From Flammula alnicola (lineage: Eukaryota; Basidiomycota; Agaricomycetes; Agaricales; Strophariaceae), in NCBI GenBank assembly GCA_015499995.1, contig JADNRV010000007.1, positions 124,001 through 188,000 of the forward strand: 64,000 nucleotides of DNA, in the 5' to 3' direction. Positions 9,965 through 21,959 of this stretch are shown in pieces (the stretch's first letter is position 1; every line of letters starts with the position of its first letter). Made by a program: the position numbers and the translations under genes. Under the pieces are notes generated by a model. The model did no database searches. It saw only the letters and a list, made by a program, of their open reading frames with translations, and had not been told where the DNA came from.

Positions 9965-11531
9965 TTATTTGGTCCCTCGCACAACCCTACCAACCTTCTT
10001 CATCAAGCTCGTCTTCCGTCCTAAGCCGCCGCCAGTAGGGGGCGACGACCCTGTGCCGCCTTGACTGTCTGAGTGCGAGTGCCCCTCTCCAGAGGCCGAC
10101 TGCTGCGTCTCTTCCATCGACGGCGGCAGCGGCAGATCCTTATTATTATGCGTCGTCTCGATAAAGACGAAGGGCTCCGACGTATACGCCGCTTGATGTG
10201 TCCTTGCCGCGGCTCCGCCACCTCCTCCTCCTCCGCCACCGAACCGACCCAAGAACGAGTTCTGCGAGCGGTGCGTGGGACGAGAAGGGTCGGTTGGGCT
10301 GGACGGCGAAGGCGGGGCCGCCTGCTCGTAATCAGGCGCAACCGGCACGTTCGGTGAGTCCCGCATCTTGCGGATCCTATGCATGATGGACTTTGAGCGT
10401 TTCGGGAAGCCAGTAGAACTCGCCGGCGGCGATTCGAGCTCCATATCCGCTGCGTCGCCGCCGACAAAGATAGGCTGGGGAGGCGGGACGAGGGACCGGC
10501 GGGCGGCGATGCGACGCCCGGGGGCATCCTCCCGAGAACTTCGGATGTCTTTGGTGCGCTGGGCGCTGGTGCTGTTGGCAGGAGCGCTGCGTGGGCCCGA
10601 AGCGGTGTTGTTGTGCGAGTCCCTGCCGTTGTAAATGGAGCTGGCAGGGGTATCGCCGTCCGGCCTGCCATTTCCGCCTCCCGCGAAAAACTCCTCGAAC
10701 GGCTCTGGCTCATGGATGCCCCATGCCTCGGCGATGGCGTCTACTTTCTTTTTCGGTGGTTCCGGATAATCGTTGGAGAAGGCTTTGTAGGCGTTCGGGG
10801 AAGGATAGGCGCTGTCGCCGTATTGTGGAGCGCTGAGTTCATCAGGGGCAGTGCCCCAAGCATACATGGGGGCCTTGTTCCGATGCTTGTTTCGAGATGG
10901 GGCACATGCATCAAACGGACCATCGTGGTGGAACACTAAAGAGTATAATGGGTTGATTATGAATAATAGGATTTAGTGATCTTTTTGGAAGATGAGCTTA
11001 CTGGGTCCCACGCCTGTGAAGTCAAGGCGGTCGATGACATCCGCGTGTTGAGAACCTTTTTTGCCGCGCGACTTTCCCGACGAACGGGGTTTTTCAACGA
11101 TGTTGGCCGTGTCTTCTGATTGGGATCTTTTTCCTGAGGGCCGTGAACTGGAAACGGCAGCTGGAGGACTAGAAGAGCAGGATGACGTTGATGAGTAATA
11201 ACAGAAAGATTGAAGTGGATTGAATTAGATATGCAGAGATACGGCGAACAAATGGATTAACGCACACTGCAGTTTGGCTGCGACTGATCTTTCCGCGAGA
11301 GGGCTGGTCTGCCTGCCCTCGGACGACAACGGTATCACGGACGGCCTCTGTGATATCATGATGGCTAGAGTTCCTAGATGGTGAAGTTGGTGGCATCTTT
11401 GGGGGTGGGGGAGGAGGAGCTCGCTGTTTCTTTGTTGTTGATGGGCGGGGAGTAGGGTCTACAAAAGGATCGGAAGCTGAGCGTATGCGAGAATGTTGCT
11501 GCTGTCTTGAGGAGGGGTGGACTGCCGCCAT
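9965..11531 (-). CDS. PAL1: Pal1-family cell morphology protein
   Basis: Exons 11266-11531, 11002-11168 and 9965-10935 join in phases 2 and 1 to about 467 aa. The N-terminus carries SASDPFVDP, and the centre has the Pal1 hallmark VGPMFHHDGPFDAC followed by SRNKHRNKAPMYAWG. The rest is disordered, rich in Pro/Ser/Arg, with a poly-Gly run of ten. A basic end (RKTSLMKKVGRVVRG) may bind membrane. In fission yeast Pal1 is a membrane-associated protein acting in endocytosis and cell-wall shape. The start is set at MAAVHPSSRQQQ; an in-frame upstream ATG at 11567 would add 12 residues. It converges with HIS7. Confidence 0.85.
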
Positions 11532-11779
11532 GGTGGTTGGATTGCAAAGGGCCCTTTCACACGCCAAGCATCTCCTTCGCTTATTTATTATTTATTTTAT
11601 TTCATTTATCTCTCACCTGATGAGATCTAGTCCCCTTCCTCCTTAGTGATGATCAATCGATCAATTACATATGTACATCCTGAACTACTAAACAACGCAA
11701 GAAACTTTTTGAACTCAAGATATGACACGTAAATGCAGAAATGTTCATCTGGCTCAGACTGACTTCAAAGGATTGAGCA

Positions 11780-13360
11780 TATGCAAAACTCGAGGAAGGG
11801 TGGTCTTGTACACTTGCAAGAGTCTGCCTTCTACGTTGCACACATCATGCAATCGATCCTGGTCCCATTCGAGGTCGTCGGCGGCGGAGTGGGTCATAGG
11901 TGTATATGCCAGCGGGGACGAAGGTGGTGTAAGAGTCAAAAATCTCGTAGCTATCTTCTATGTATGCTTTCATCGATGTCCGAGCGAAGAGGTACATGTC
12001 AACCGGAAGATGTCAAGAAAACCATGCTCGCTCAGCGTTGTTGTAATGGTGAGAGAATCTCCAAGAATTGTCCTCAGTTGAGGATATACTTTTTCGTCTC
12101 CAGGCGCTCAAAGGATGGTCGGACACCCAGCTTGGGCTTTCGTCGACAAACGATACTCGAAAACTCCTCAATGTCAACGAAAAGTTGATGGCCATGGTAA
12201 AGTGTTTCTTCAGTTAAAGATGGAACAAGAATGATCGTAATCGAGTGGGTGGGTTGTCAGTTCAGAAGAGAAGTCGGCCACCTCGAGATTCTTCATGACC
12301 ACGGACAGGAATGGAAGCATGCATCACAGTTTTCCGGATGAGCCTCTTTGATGTTTACTGCGAGCGAGCGCAGAGAAGGCGCGCTGAATTTTGATAGCTT
12401 TGCGTGGTCCTCGTGGGACAGAGGAGGAGATGCCTCAGAATTCTGGATGACAAGAGTGTCCAGTGGAATTTGTCGAAGGGTGTCTTACGGTAAAATTATT
12501 TTCATCGTTTTGATATCCAGAGAGGTCGAACTTGGGGCAGGAGGAAAGTCCTGAATATCCAATCCTTGGAAGTTGAGGAAAAGTAGGGTGCTGGGCATCG
12601 ATATCCTTCAATGAGGGCACAAGAGATGTGGTTAAGGAGAGGCTCGAAAAACGTTCCCGAATTCCTTAACGAAATGTCAAGCGTCTTTAAGTTTGGAGTT
12701 TCAAAATCCTCTGATGTTTCGACATTAACGGTCAAGCTCCGGGGGCGGGATACGTGCTTCGCGAGTGTCGAAAATGAGTTCTAGTTTTTCAGGCTCCACG
12801 GCTCCAACTAGTGTCGAATTTGATATCGATCAACGCAGGCTTCAACCTTTCAAAATACGCCAAGGTACCGTGGATGGTGACGCTCGGAACACAGATTTTG
12901 GTCCAAAGAATTGGTCTTCCTATGACATGTTTCTCCACGAGCGACAGACGGCGATTAGGGTCATTTGGAAAGCATTTGGCATCAAGTAAGAACGTAGAAA
13001 AGATTTCAAGGAGGATTTCGGCTGGCATCGATGCGATGTAGTAAGTATATATTAGATGGGCTCTGTCATGACTGTACGCAAGTAGTATCAGACATTCGTT
13101 TGGGAACGAAGATAATGGAACCGACTCGGACCTTTCCTTTGGGAGCTCTATTTTGCAGTTCTTTGGACAGATACATCGTACTGTGCTGAATATCGGTGTG
13201 TTGGATGCTTTTGAGTAGATAATGATTGGGAGCGGAAGTGAAGTCAAAGTGAACTTGTACAAAGTTGTTACTTGAAGTTGTACTAGTAGGTGCTTCATGC
13301 GTCAGCCTGAGCTACCTCCGACGTCACGATCACATGACGAAGACGCGTTCGCGTAATAAC
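11780..13360 (-). pseudogene. Decayed F-box gene relic with flanks
   Basis: The minus strand aligns by eye with the intact F-box copies in order. A 5' flank and exon-1-like CAAAATAGAGCTCCCAAAG lie near 13150. The F-box SMPAEILLEIFSTFLLDAK and the WTKICVPS block follow near 12850-13040. Degenerate LRR segments come next, and the conserved C-terminal/3' flank lies at 11780-11900. The frame is broken many times and the centre has shrunk. It sits between PAL1 and the desaturase. Confidence 0.8.
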
Positions 13361-13522
13361 TAACTTTTAATAAACTTTAAGTACCTTCGTTCAACCTCAG
13401 CCTGTGTGTTACCCAGCTTGATCATGATAGTTTCATGTGCATAGCGTATGTATTCATAAGGTATGTAGCCAGTCAGTTATATTTTACGCGACTAACTCTT
13501 AAAAGTTTAACGTTAATGGCAT

Positions 13523-15362
13523 CTACGACTGCTTCTGATGCACCCCATTCCCATTACCAAGAGATCCCCCATTCCTCTTCTCCACCGCCTCCTTTACCTC
13601 TACCTCCACCACCTTACTCATAATCCTCACCTGGTCCGCAACAGCCCTCAACGTCCCAATCACCTCCCGATTCCCCTCCACGAACCCAAACTCGGCGTAC
13701 GTCAGCCCCTGCTCCTTCGCGAACGCCTTGATCAGCAAGCTCGCGCGACGCAGGTTGTGCCGTGGGAGGCGCGGGAAGAGATGGTGCGCGACTTGCAGGT
13801 GCAGCCCGCCATGGATGAACTCGATCGCGGGCGCGCAGACCACGTCGGTCGTCGTGCGCATCTGACGGTGCGGGAAGGATTCAGAGGGCCCAAGATCGCC
13901 TGTGGGCATGCTGAAGTGGGAGAGCACGATCTGGGGTAAAGAGTTAGCATTGAACAATATTGTGTGACAGGTGGTCAATCACCTGGACATGCAATGGACT
14001 CGTCATGACGTGGCTGACGACGAGATACGCCAGCGCCGTCTGCCAACTGCCACACCCGTACAGCACCCTCCCATACCAAATCCAGAAGAACACAATCCCC
14101 GCCACCTCCGAGCGCCACGCCCAGTAACCCCCACGCGCGCGTTTGGTGTCAAAATACTTCTGGTACAAATAGACGTAGGAGTTGCGGTAGAGATTGAAGC
14201 GGGCAAAGGCCATGATGATGTAGAAGAGGCGGTGCTGGATGGAGAGGAATAGCTTGGCGAAGCGGTCGAAGGGCATGGTGCGTTTGTAGTAGGAGGACCA
14301 GAGGGATTGGAGGAAGGCGGGGGAGATGGCGAAGAAGGGGATGTGTTCGATGTCGGGGTCGCTGCAAGGAATGGATCAGTGCATGGCTGTAGGCGTTTTG
14401 AGGAAAGGCTTACTGGGATGGGTGGTTGGTAACGACTGGGAAAGGTTTAATGAGGTTGGAACACGATAACGGCAGGAATTAACTTACGATGATGAACATT
14501 ATGATTCTAGAAAGGACCATAAGCAAACAGATAATTCGTGTTCATAACATTGAGGACATACATGCACCCACCAGCCAATACTCAAGCCACCAATCCAATT
14601 AGCAATGAGAACGGAAATGATGCGATCTACGGTCCAATTATGGGTGACGCCCATATGGCCTAGATCGTGGGCAGTAAAGACGAGCTGGTGCCAGCACAGG
14701 CCAAGAAACACCGCGCTTGTGATAAACCAGCTATGTGTGTAAAAATAAACAGAAAGGGCAGCTAAAAGAGTATAACGAAGGATTTCGGGACCGTAGCCGG
14801 TGATATAACGCGTCCTGTATAAACCAGCCTCGGTGACGCGTTTGTGCAGCTCGCGGTAGGCTTTGGATTGTGTAGCCTGCTCTTTGAGTGAAAGTGAGGA
14901 GGGAGGGGGTTGGAGACATGCGAGGGTAGGTCCTGATTGTTGTGAGGTATCTCCCGTGTTCTCGACGAGGAGGATAGAGGAGGAAGGGTAGAGCTCGGAG
15001 TCTTCGTTGGAGAGGAGCTCGATTGCCTCCTTGTGCCATTCCATCTTTCCTTCCGGGCCCAACCTGCGGACCCAACCTGCGGAGATGGGAGGCACAAAAG
15101 GTTCCCAAAAGCCGTCTGTAAGCTCGACGCGGCCAATAGAATAATTGGGTATGAGTTTGACGGTATCGTCCTGGTGATTTGCCTCGATTTCGTCTGTCGC
15201 ATCGCGGCCGACAAAGTGGAGGAGTGCGAGAGTGCCACCGGGGTGAGCTTCGAGCCATTTTTGAGGGATGGAGAGGAGATGGCCGTGGTATATGATGAGG
15301 GTGTCGCCTTTGAGGATGCGGTCGGCGACTTGCCGCCGTGTCCACAGCGTAGGGGCGCCCAT
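13523..15362 (-). CDS. Delta-8 sphingolipid desaturase with N-terminal cytochrome b5
   Basis: ER-membrane desaturase of fungal sphingoid bases. Five exons: 14568-15362, 14488-14506 (19 nt), 14414-14435 (22 nt), 13983-14361 and 13523-13930; 540 aa with all phases consistent. The cytochrome b5 domain (residues about 5-80) has EAHPGG and GRDATDEIEANH as heme region. Histidine boxes are HDLGH, NHNVHH (rebuilt only by splicing in the 19-nt microexon) and QVAHHLF. The QxxHH third box with fused b5 is the front-end/sphingolipid desaturase pattern; delta-8 is the usual fungal assignment and is inference. The start is the ATG at 15362. A broken copy of its 5' half lies at about 18.6-18.97 kb. Confidence 0.9.
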
Positions 15363-15511
15363 GACAGGTAATTGAGAGGGAGAGACGTGAACCAAGTGGT
15401 GTGATAATTAGTATTAGAATTAGAATTAGAATAAGTTTTGGCTGACTACATTACATAAGTAATTCAGGTAACTAAAGCTACCTCGCCAGCGCGTCGTTGT
15501 AGAATAAAATA

Positions 15512-15786
15512 CTGTCCCATTTCGATCAATTCGGCAGTAACGCGTAACGGGCAGTCCCAAATCGCCGGAATGTAACGGATGTAACGGTCATTCTGGCCAT
15601 GTGCCGAATCCATCTGAGCAATCGGGGGGGAAAAAAAGCCCAAAAAGGCTCAAAAATCGCAAAAAAAGTCCCCACCTGCCGAAAAAAAAATGGAGGTAAC
15701 GGTCATTTCTGCAAGGTGCCGAAATCCAAATTTCGGCAGGTGTGTAACGCGTAACAAGGCCTGCCGAATTGATTGAAATGGGACAG
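15512..15786. mobile_element. 275-bp MITE with 27-bp-class terminal inverted repeats
   Basis: The ends CTGTCCCATTTCGATCAATT and CTGTCCCATTTCAATCAATT (right end, complement) match over about 26 bp with one mismatch. They are flanked by the direct repeat TAAAATA at 15505-15511 and 15787-15793. The interior has repeated GTAACGG/GTAACGCGTAAC motifs and G- and A-runs, and no coding capacity. The family is uncertain. It differs in sequence from the MITE at 2939. It lies about 150 bp upstream of the desaturase start. Confidence 0.9.
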
Positions 15787-15793
15787 TAAAATA

Positions 15794-16656
15794 AAAGCGG
15801 ATCATAATGGTGCAAGGGGGACGTTGGCCGGACTAGCACTCCCCAACTGCGAAAGCTACCACCGGTGGCGCAACACTATGGTGAAATGGAGGTTGCGGAG
15901 GATGAAGGAAAGGGAAAAAGAAAAGAAAAGAAAAAGCCAAGAAAATAAAAACCACCCTACGTGACATCATTCTCACAAACTGAAACCTCGGCTACCCTCC
16001 CATCTTCGAGCCAGGGAAACACAGCAGAAGAACTCCGACGGTGACAAAGGCTTGTACTGCTGGAAATGATGTCGAAGACCGAAGACCACTTGCAAGCTGT
16101 AAAATGATGACGGATGGACGCAAAACAAAAACTTGGCGGTTAGTGCTCAGTGCTGTGCGAGTCCCGCTCAATTTGTCCACATTGGTAACAAAACTGCTGA
16201 CGGGCCACGGCAGCGCAGGAATGATATGCCCAGCCTATCGAATCCTGATAGCAAAGAATAGTCGGGGAGGACAAGATAGGACGAATGGTGAGTGAGACAA
16301 TTTCCGTGCATTGTCTTGGCATTGTCTTTGGGCAAATTGCAGCCGTCGTAATGAACGTGTTGGCGTCAGCGAGTGTCGTGGAAATGGTCAGGACAAAAAG
16401 AGGGCCCAATTGAGCATAGAGTACGTGGTTTGGTTTTGGTTTTGGTTTTGGGTGTGGCTGCGTAAGGACCGCCAGGCTGGGCTCGCTGCGCCACATTTTT
16501 CGAACAGAATAATAATGTTATGCAAATTAAATATTTCCAGGATATCTAGTACGTGGTCAAAAAATGGATAAAAATCAACATCAACTACATACTACTTGAA
16601 CGCATCAATAGACACCGACACTCGTATCAGATATCTTACCAGCACGGTAAGATTCG
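15794..16656. other. Intergenic region upstream of F-box copy 2
   Basis: About 0.86 kb between the second MITE and F-box copy 2. An A/G-rich stretch lies at 15895-15950 and a short GGTTTT repeat at about 16429-16450. No gene is supported. Confidence 0.4.
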
Positions 16657-18227
16657 ATGGATCTGTCCAACGAACTGCAAAGTAGAGCTCCCAAAGCGAA
16701 GGTCGGTTCCGCTATCTTCATTCCCAAACGAATGTCTGATACGTACAGTCATAATAGGACCCAGCTGGTACTTGCTACATCGCATCTCTCCCGGATGACA
16801 TACTGTTCGAAATATTTTCTACGTTCTTGCCAGATGCCATGAACGAGCTTGACACTCCTTTCCAAAAGACCCTAGTCGCCATCTGTCGCTCATGGAGAAA
16901 CATGGTCATGGGAGCCCCACTTCTTTGGACCAAAATCGGCGTTCCGAGCACCAGTTCCCAGGATACCTTGCTTTACTTTGAAAGGTCAAAGCCTGCACTG
17001 ATCGATGTCAAGTTCGACACGATTTGGAACCGTCCCAAGCCTGAAAGACTAAGACTCATTCGCGACACCCTCGCGAAGCACCTATCCCGCCTCCGGAGTT
17101 TGACCGTCAATGGCTTTGCAGCGGGGGACGTTGAAGCCATATTTAGTAGATGGAAAGATCGTGAAACCCCAGACTTAAAGACACTTGATATTTCATCGAT
17201 CCAAACCATACCAGGATCCCGTGTGCCTTCATGGAAGGATATAGACGTCCGCGCCCTACAATCCCTCAAACTCCAAGGATTGGATATTCAGGACTTTCCT
17301 CATTCCCCAAGTTTGACCTTTCTGGACATCAAAACTATGAAATTGAGCCCGACCAATTTCCAAACGCTCTTCGAGAAATTCCCATTACTGAACACGCTCG
17401 TCATCCAGAATTCTCCTTCTGATGTGTCTCCTCCTCTTCCTCAAGAGGATCACATCAACCTTTCAAAATTAAACGCACCCTCTCTGCGCTCGCTTGCGAT
17501 CGATCTTGGCAGAGATCACACCGAAGACTGTGGATGCATGCTTCCATTTCTGTCCGTGGTCATGAAGGATCTCGAATATCTCGAGGTTGCCGATTTCTCT
17601 TCTGACCTGACCCCCCACCTTACCTCTATATTCGCCCAATGGGTAAATTTACCGCGTCTGCAAAAACTTCGGATTCGAATTAGCAGTCCCGACGTATGGA
17701 TGGACGACATCTCGTTCCTTTCTTCCCTTCCCAAGTCCACGGACTTGGAAATCGCACATCTCCCAAAAGAGGCAGCACACGCTGCGTTGGTGTATGTTCT
17801 CGGCCTGACGAATCTTCATTCGATTACTTTCAATCTGGCTCCAGCATCGTATGAGGAAACATTTTACGGTAATCATCGGTCTCGCCTTGACCTCGACGAG
17901 TTTTCAAGTATCGTGCGTCGACAAAAGCCCAAATTTGGGTGCCCGATAATCCTTCGATTACCTGGAGACAAGGCTGTACATCCTGGACTGAGAGAAATTG
18001 GTGGCGATTCTCTCACCATTACGACAACGCCGAGCGCGCAGAGTTTTCTTGAAGCCTCAGAGTATATGGCTTTTTACTCAGACGACGATGAAAGCATGGG
18101 AAACAGCAACGACGGAGATCCTGATTACGACTCCGACTTTCTGGAATTTATTGAGCGTGAGTATGAAGATTATGGCTATGAGGTTTCCGAGCCCAACGAC
18201 AGCTACGACGAGGAGGACGAATACTGA
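16657..18227 (+). CDS. F-box/LRR-like protein, copy 2
   Basis: Exon 1 (16657-16701) and exon 2 (16758-18227) join in phase 0 over a 56-nt intron; about 504 aa. The F-box starts at IASLPDDILFEIFSTFLPDA and is followed by the CRSWRNMVMGAPLLWTKI block. The leucine-rich region has repeated L-x-x-L patterns and GLTNLHSITFNL, and the tail is acidic. By family it is an SCF-type ubiquitin-ligase receptor; the target is unknown. It shares long near-identical stretches with copy 3 (for example HSPSLTFLDIKTMKLSPTNF), so that duplication is recent. The 3' flank to about 18560 is also repeated behind copy 3. Confidence 0.85.
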
Positions 18228-18599
18228 CCACGAATGGAACTAGCATCGATCGCGTAATGTGCACAACGTTGAACGCAGAAACTTGCAAGCATGCAAGGAT
18301 ACCCCGTTCCTCGAGTTCTGCCTTCTTTCTTCTGTGCTACCGACTCGAAATCATTACCTTACCAGAGGATGCAACATTTGCGTTGGCGTGTATCTGAGCT
18401 CGCAACCCTTTCTGTAGTTCCGTACATTCGATCCATCTTCACCGAGATCCTACGACTACGCGTCATATCTTAATTTCAAAAACATTCTTGCGTTGTTTGT
18501 CGAAATCCTTGTTATCTTCCGAGTTGATTAGAGCCTGAGCCTGGGGACTGCCAGAGGTAGACGCGACTGTGATATGAGCCTGAGATATGTAAGTGATAT

Positions 18600-18970
18600 A
18601 AATAAACAAACAGGCAGGTGTAGACGAAGTATGGCAGAGCTCTGAGTTCGTTGGAGAGGACCTCGATTGCCTCTTCAAGTGTGCCATTCCGACTTTCCCT
18701 TTCGACCCGACCTTGGGGGGATGGGAGGAGCGAAACCCCAAATCCATCTGTGAGCTCTATGCTTCCAATAAAATAAATAGGTATGAGTTTGAGGGTATCA
18801 TAAGTACTACCCTGGTGATTCGTCTTGATTTCGTCTGTCGCATCGCGGCCGACAAAGTGAGGAGAGCGAGAGAGCCACCGGGGTGAGCTTGGAGTTGGCT
18901 TGGAACCATTTTTAAGGGATGCAGAGGAGCTGGGAATGGTACATATGATGAGGGTGTCGCCCAGGTAATA
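18600..18970 (-). pseudogene. Broken copy of the 5' part of the sphingolipid desaturase gene
   Basis: The minus strand matches 14990-15310 of the intact desaturase almost continuously. Recognisable parts include FVGRDATDEIKTNHQ (b5 heme region; compare EIEANHQ), SIELTDGF and EEAIEVLSNE. Small indels break the frame, the HPGG box is damaged, and everything downstream (the histidine boxes) is absent. The copy is wedged between the 3' flank of F-box copy 2 and the start of copy 3, so desaturase and F-box DNA were duplicated together. Confidence 0.85.
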
Positions 18971-19065
18971 AAATACGTAAGTCTCGACCCGCTGATGGGA
19001 TAAATCAACATCCAACAGCAATAGATATCGATGTAGCACTGATGCCCATATCTTACCAGCACGGT

Positions 19066-20501
19066 ATGATGGATCTGTCCATCGAACTGCAAAATAGAGC
19101 TCCCAAAGCAAAGGTCAGTTCCGCTTTCTTCGTTCCCAAACGAATGTCTGATACGTACCGCCATGATAGGGGCCAGCTAGTAGTAGTACTTGCTACATCG
19201 CGTCTATCCCGGACGACATACTCTTCGAAATCTTCACTACGTTCTTGCCACATGCCATGCACGAGCTTGACATTCCTTTCCAAAAGACCCTAGTCGCCGT
19301 CTGTCGCTCGTGGAGAAATATGGTCATGGGAGCACCACTTCTTTGGACCAAAATCCACGTTCCGAGCATCACTTCCCATGATACCTTGCTTTACTTTGAA
19401 AGGTCGAAGCCTGCACTTATCGATGTCGAGTTCGCCACGATTTGGAACCGTCCCAAGCCTGAAAGACTAAGACTCATTCGCGACACCCTCGCGAAGCACG
19501 TATCTCGTCTCCGGAGTTTGACCATTAGTGTGGCCCATGTGGACGATGTTGAAGCAATATTTAGCAGATGGAAGGGTCTTGAAACTCCAAACTTAACGAC
19601 ACTTGATATCCTTTGGTCAATGTGGACTGTAATGTCCCTCGACGTCGACTTAATCATGCCCTGTGTGTGCTCATGGAAGGATATAGACGCCCGCGCCCTA
19701 CAATCCCTCAGACTCAAAGGATTGGATATTCGGGACTTTCCTCATTCCCCAAGTTTGACCTTTCTGGACATCAAAACTATGAAATTGAGCCCGACCAATT
19801 TCCAAACGCTCTTGGAGAAATTCCCATTATTGGACACGCTCGTCATCCAGAAGTCTGATGTGTCTCCTCCTCTTTCTCAAGAGGATCACACCAACCTTTC
19901 AAAATTAAACGCACCCTCCCTGCGCTCGCTCGCGATCAATCTCTGCAGAGATCTCACCGAAAACTGTGGATGCATGCTTCCATTTCTGTCCGTGGTCATG
20001 AAGGATCTCGAATATCTCGAGGTTGAAGATTTCTCTTCTCTCCTGACACCCCACCATGCCTCTATATTCGCCCAATGGGTAAATTTACCGCGTCTGCGAA
20101 AACTTCGGATTCGGATGAGCAGTCCCGAATTATGGACGGGCGTCATCTCGTTCCTTTCTTCCCTTTCCAAGTCCGTGGATTTGGAAATCACGCATCTCCC
20201 AAAAAAGGCAGCACACGCTGCATTGGTGTATGTTCTCGGCCTGACGAATCTTCATTCGATTACCTTCGATCTGACTCCAGCATCGTATGAAAAATTTGGC
20301 GGTAATCATCGGCCTCGCCTTGACCTCGACGAGTTTTCAAGTATCGTGCGTCGACTAAAGCCCAAATTTGGGTGCCCGACAATCCTTCGATTAGCTGGAG
20401 TACCTGGAGCCAAGATTGTACATCCTGAACTGAGAGAAATTGGTGGCGATTCTCTCACTATTGCGACAACACCGAGCACACAGAGTCTTCTCTTTTCTTG
20501 A
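19066..20501 (+). CDS. F-box/LRR-like protein, copy 3, truncated tail
   Basis: Exon 1 is 19066/19069-19113 (two adjacent in-frame ATGs) and exon 2 is 19170-20501; about 458 aa. The F-box is IASIPDDILFEIFTTFLPHA and the CRSWRNMVMGAPLLWTKI block follows. It is very close to copy 2 along the whole leucine-rich region. A 7-nt insertion near 20485 (AGTCTTCTCTTTTCTTG versus AGTTTTCTTG in copy 2) shifts the frame to a stop, removing the acidic tail. That tail is still readable downstream to about 20692 in another frame and carries a second shift. The F-box and LRR parts remain complete, so the product could still bind Skp1. Confidence 0.75.
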
Positions 20502-20692
20502 AGCCTCACAGTATTTTTATTTTTACTCAGACGACGATGAAAGCATGGGGAACAACGACGAAGATCCTGATTGCGACTCCGACTTTCTGGAATTTTTCGG
20601 CATGAGCGTGAAGATTACGGCTACGAGGTTTCCGAGCCCAACGACAGCCACGACGAGGAGGACGAATACTTCGACGACCACGAATGGGACTA
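20502..20692 (+). pseudogene. Displaced acidic tail of F-box copy 3
   Basis: Readable codons for SDDDESMGNN, SDFLEF and a TTATTRRTN-like shifted end match the acidic C-terminus of copy 2, but two frame changes separate them from the open frame above. They are no longer translated with copy 3 unless the reading here is wrong. Confidence 0.6.
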
Positions 20693-21959
20693 GCATCGAT
20701 CGCGTAATGTGCACAACGTTGAACGCAGAAACTTGCAAGCATGCAAGGATACCCCGTTACTCGAGTTCTGCCTTCTTTCTTCTGTGCTACCGACTCGAAA
20801 TCATTATCTTACCAGAGGATGTAACATTTCCGTTGACATATATCTGAGCTCACAACCCTTTCTTTCACCGAGACCCTACGATTGCGCGTCATATCTTAAT
20901 TTCAAAAAAATTCTTGCGTTGTTTGTCGAAATGCTTGCTATCTTCCAAGTTGATTAGAGTCTGAGCCTGGGGGACCGGAGGTAGACAAAATAAACATCAG
21001 AGTCGTAATCAACTCCCTCACCATCTTGTCAACAGGCGCAGATTACATACACAAATGCATATACACCAGAGCGATATTCAATTTTGGATGAAGTTTACCT
21101 TGCGCTCAGCATGCGCTTAGTGCATGGCTCGCCTTGCGTTCTATCGTTGCGTTGGCGCACTAGTAGACCAATAAATGTGCTACAGCGGTTCACCCTTACC
21201 GCTCGAAGCTGCTTCTCGTTTTCCGACACTGACAAAGCAGAAAGACAACGCTGAGATTATCCGCGTAGAAGTTGGAACTTGGCGCTCAACGTTTTATATG
21301 GCAGCACGATGGGCGAGGTTCCTGTTATCCCTAGTACCCCTTGTCCTTTCACCAGTTTCTTGCTATCGTCAGCTTGGTCAGCGGATCTCAAGAAGCCAAT
21401 AGTCATGAGTCACCTCACGCCATTACGGTTATCGATGTTACCAATCCTGAGCGCTTAAGGACCAAGAGAACCCTCTCACCCAGGAAGAGGTCGCCGCCAC
21501 ACTCACGGCTGTGACTCAAGCCTATACGAGTCGCTTCTACCACATGTACGGCGTCCCGGACTTCTTCCAGCAACTTGAATTAGAAGGCAGGGCACCACCA
21601 GCGCCTAGCATGTTGGCGCGGTTGTTCCGCATTTTCTCGAAGTTGGATAACAAAGATAACTGGCAATGAGGTTGATGACTCCCGAAGAGCTCCTGGAATT
21701 ACTTGCAACAAACGTCATGCAGAAATCGAGGTACCGTAATCCTTTGCAGACAAGATTGCTGCCTGTGTAAATAAATGTCGAGGGCTCATCGACACGTTTA
21801 TTTCTCGGTCTGTAGTCAAGCGCGTTCATATTCGTGACTGCATAAGGCATAGAGTGCAATAAGAAAGGACGCGCGGGCCCCGCCAACATTTTGAGAAGCC
21901 TCGGAGGTAGGTGCATATGAACAAGTAAAAATGAAAAAGCAAGTAAAACAAGGGTAAGT
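20693..21959. other. F-box 3' flank and spacer up to RPL13
   Basis: 20693 to about 20980 repeats the 3' flank of F-box copy 2. From about 21467 to 21668 a plus-strand frame of about 67 codons is open (QEEVAATLTAV, YHMYGVPDFF, LARLFRIFSKLDNKDNWQ) but has no start codon. It could be a lone exon or a relic, and I do not recognise it. Confidence 0.35.

Noticed and set aside
21313..21335. Partial I-SceI-like homing site (TTATCCCTA)
   Set aside because: Only about half of the 18-bp site matches; expected by chance.
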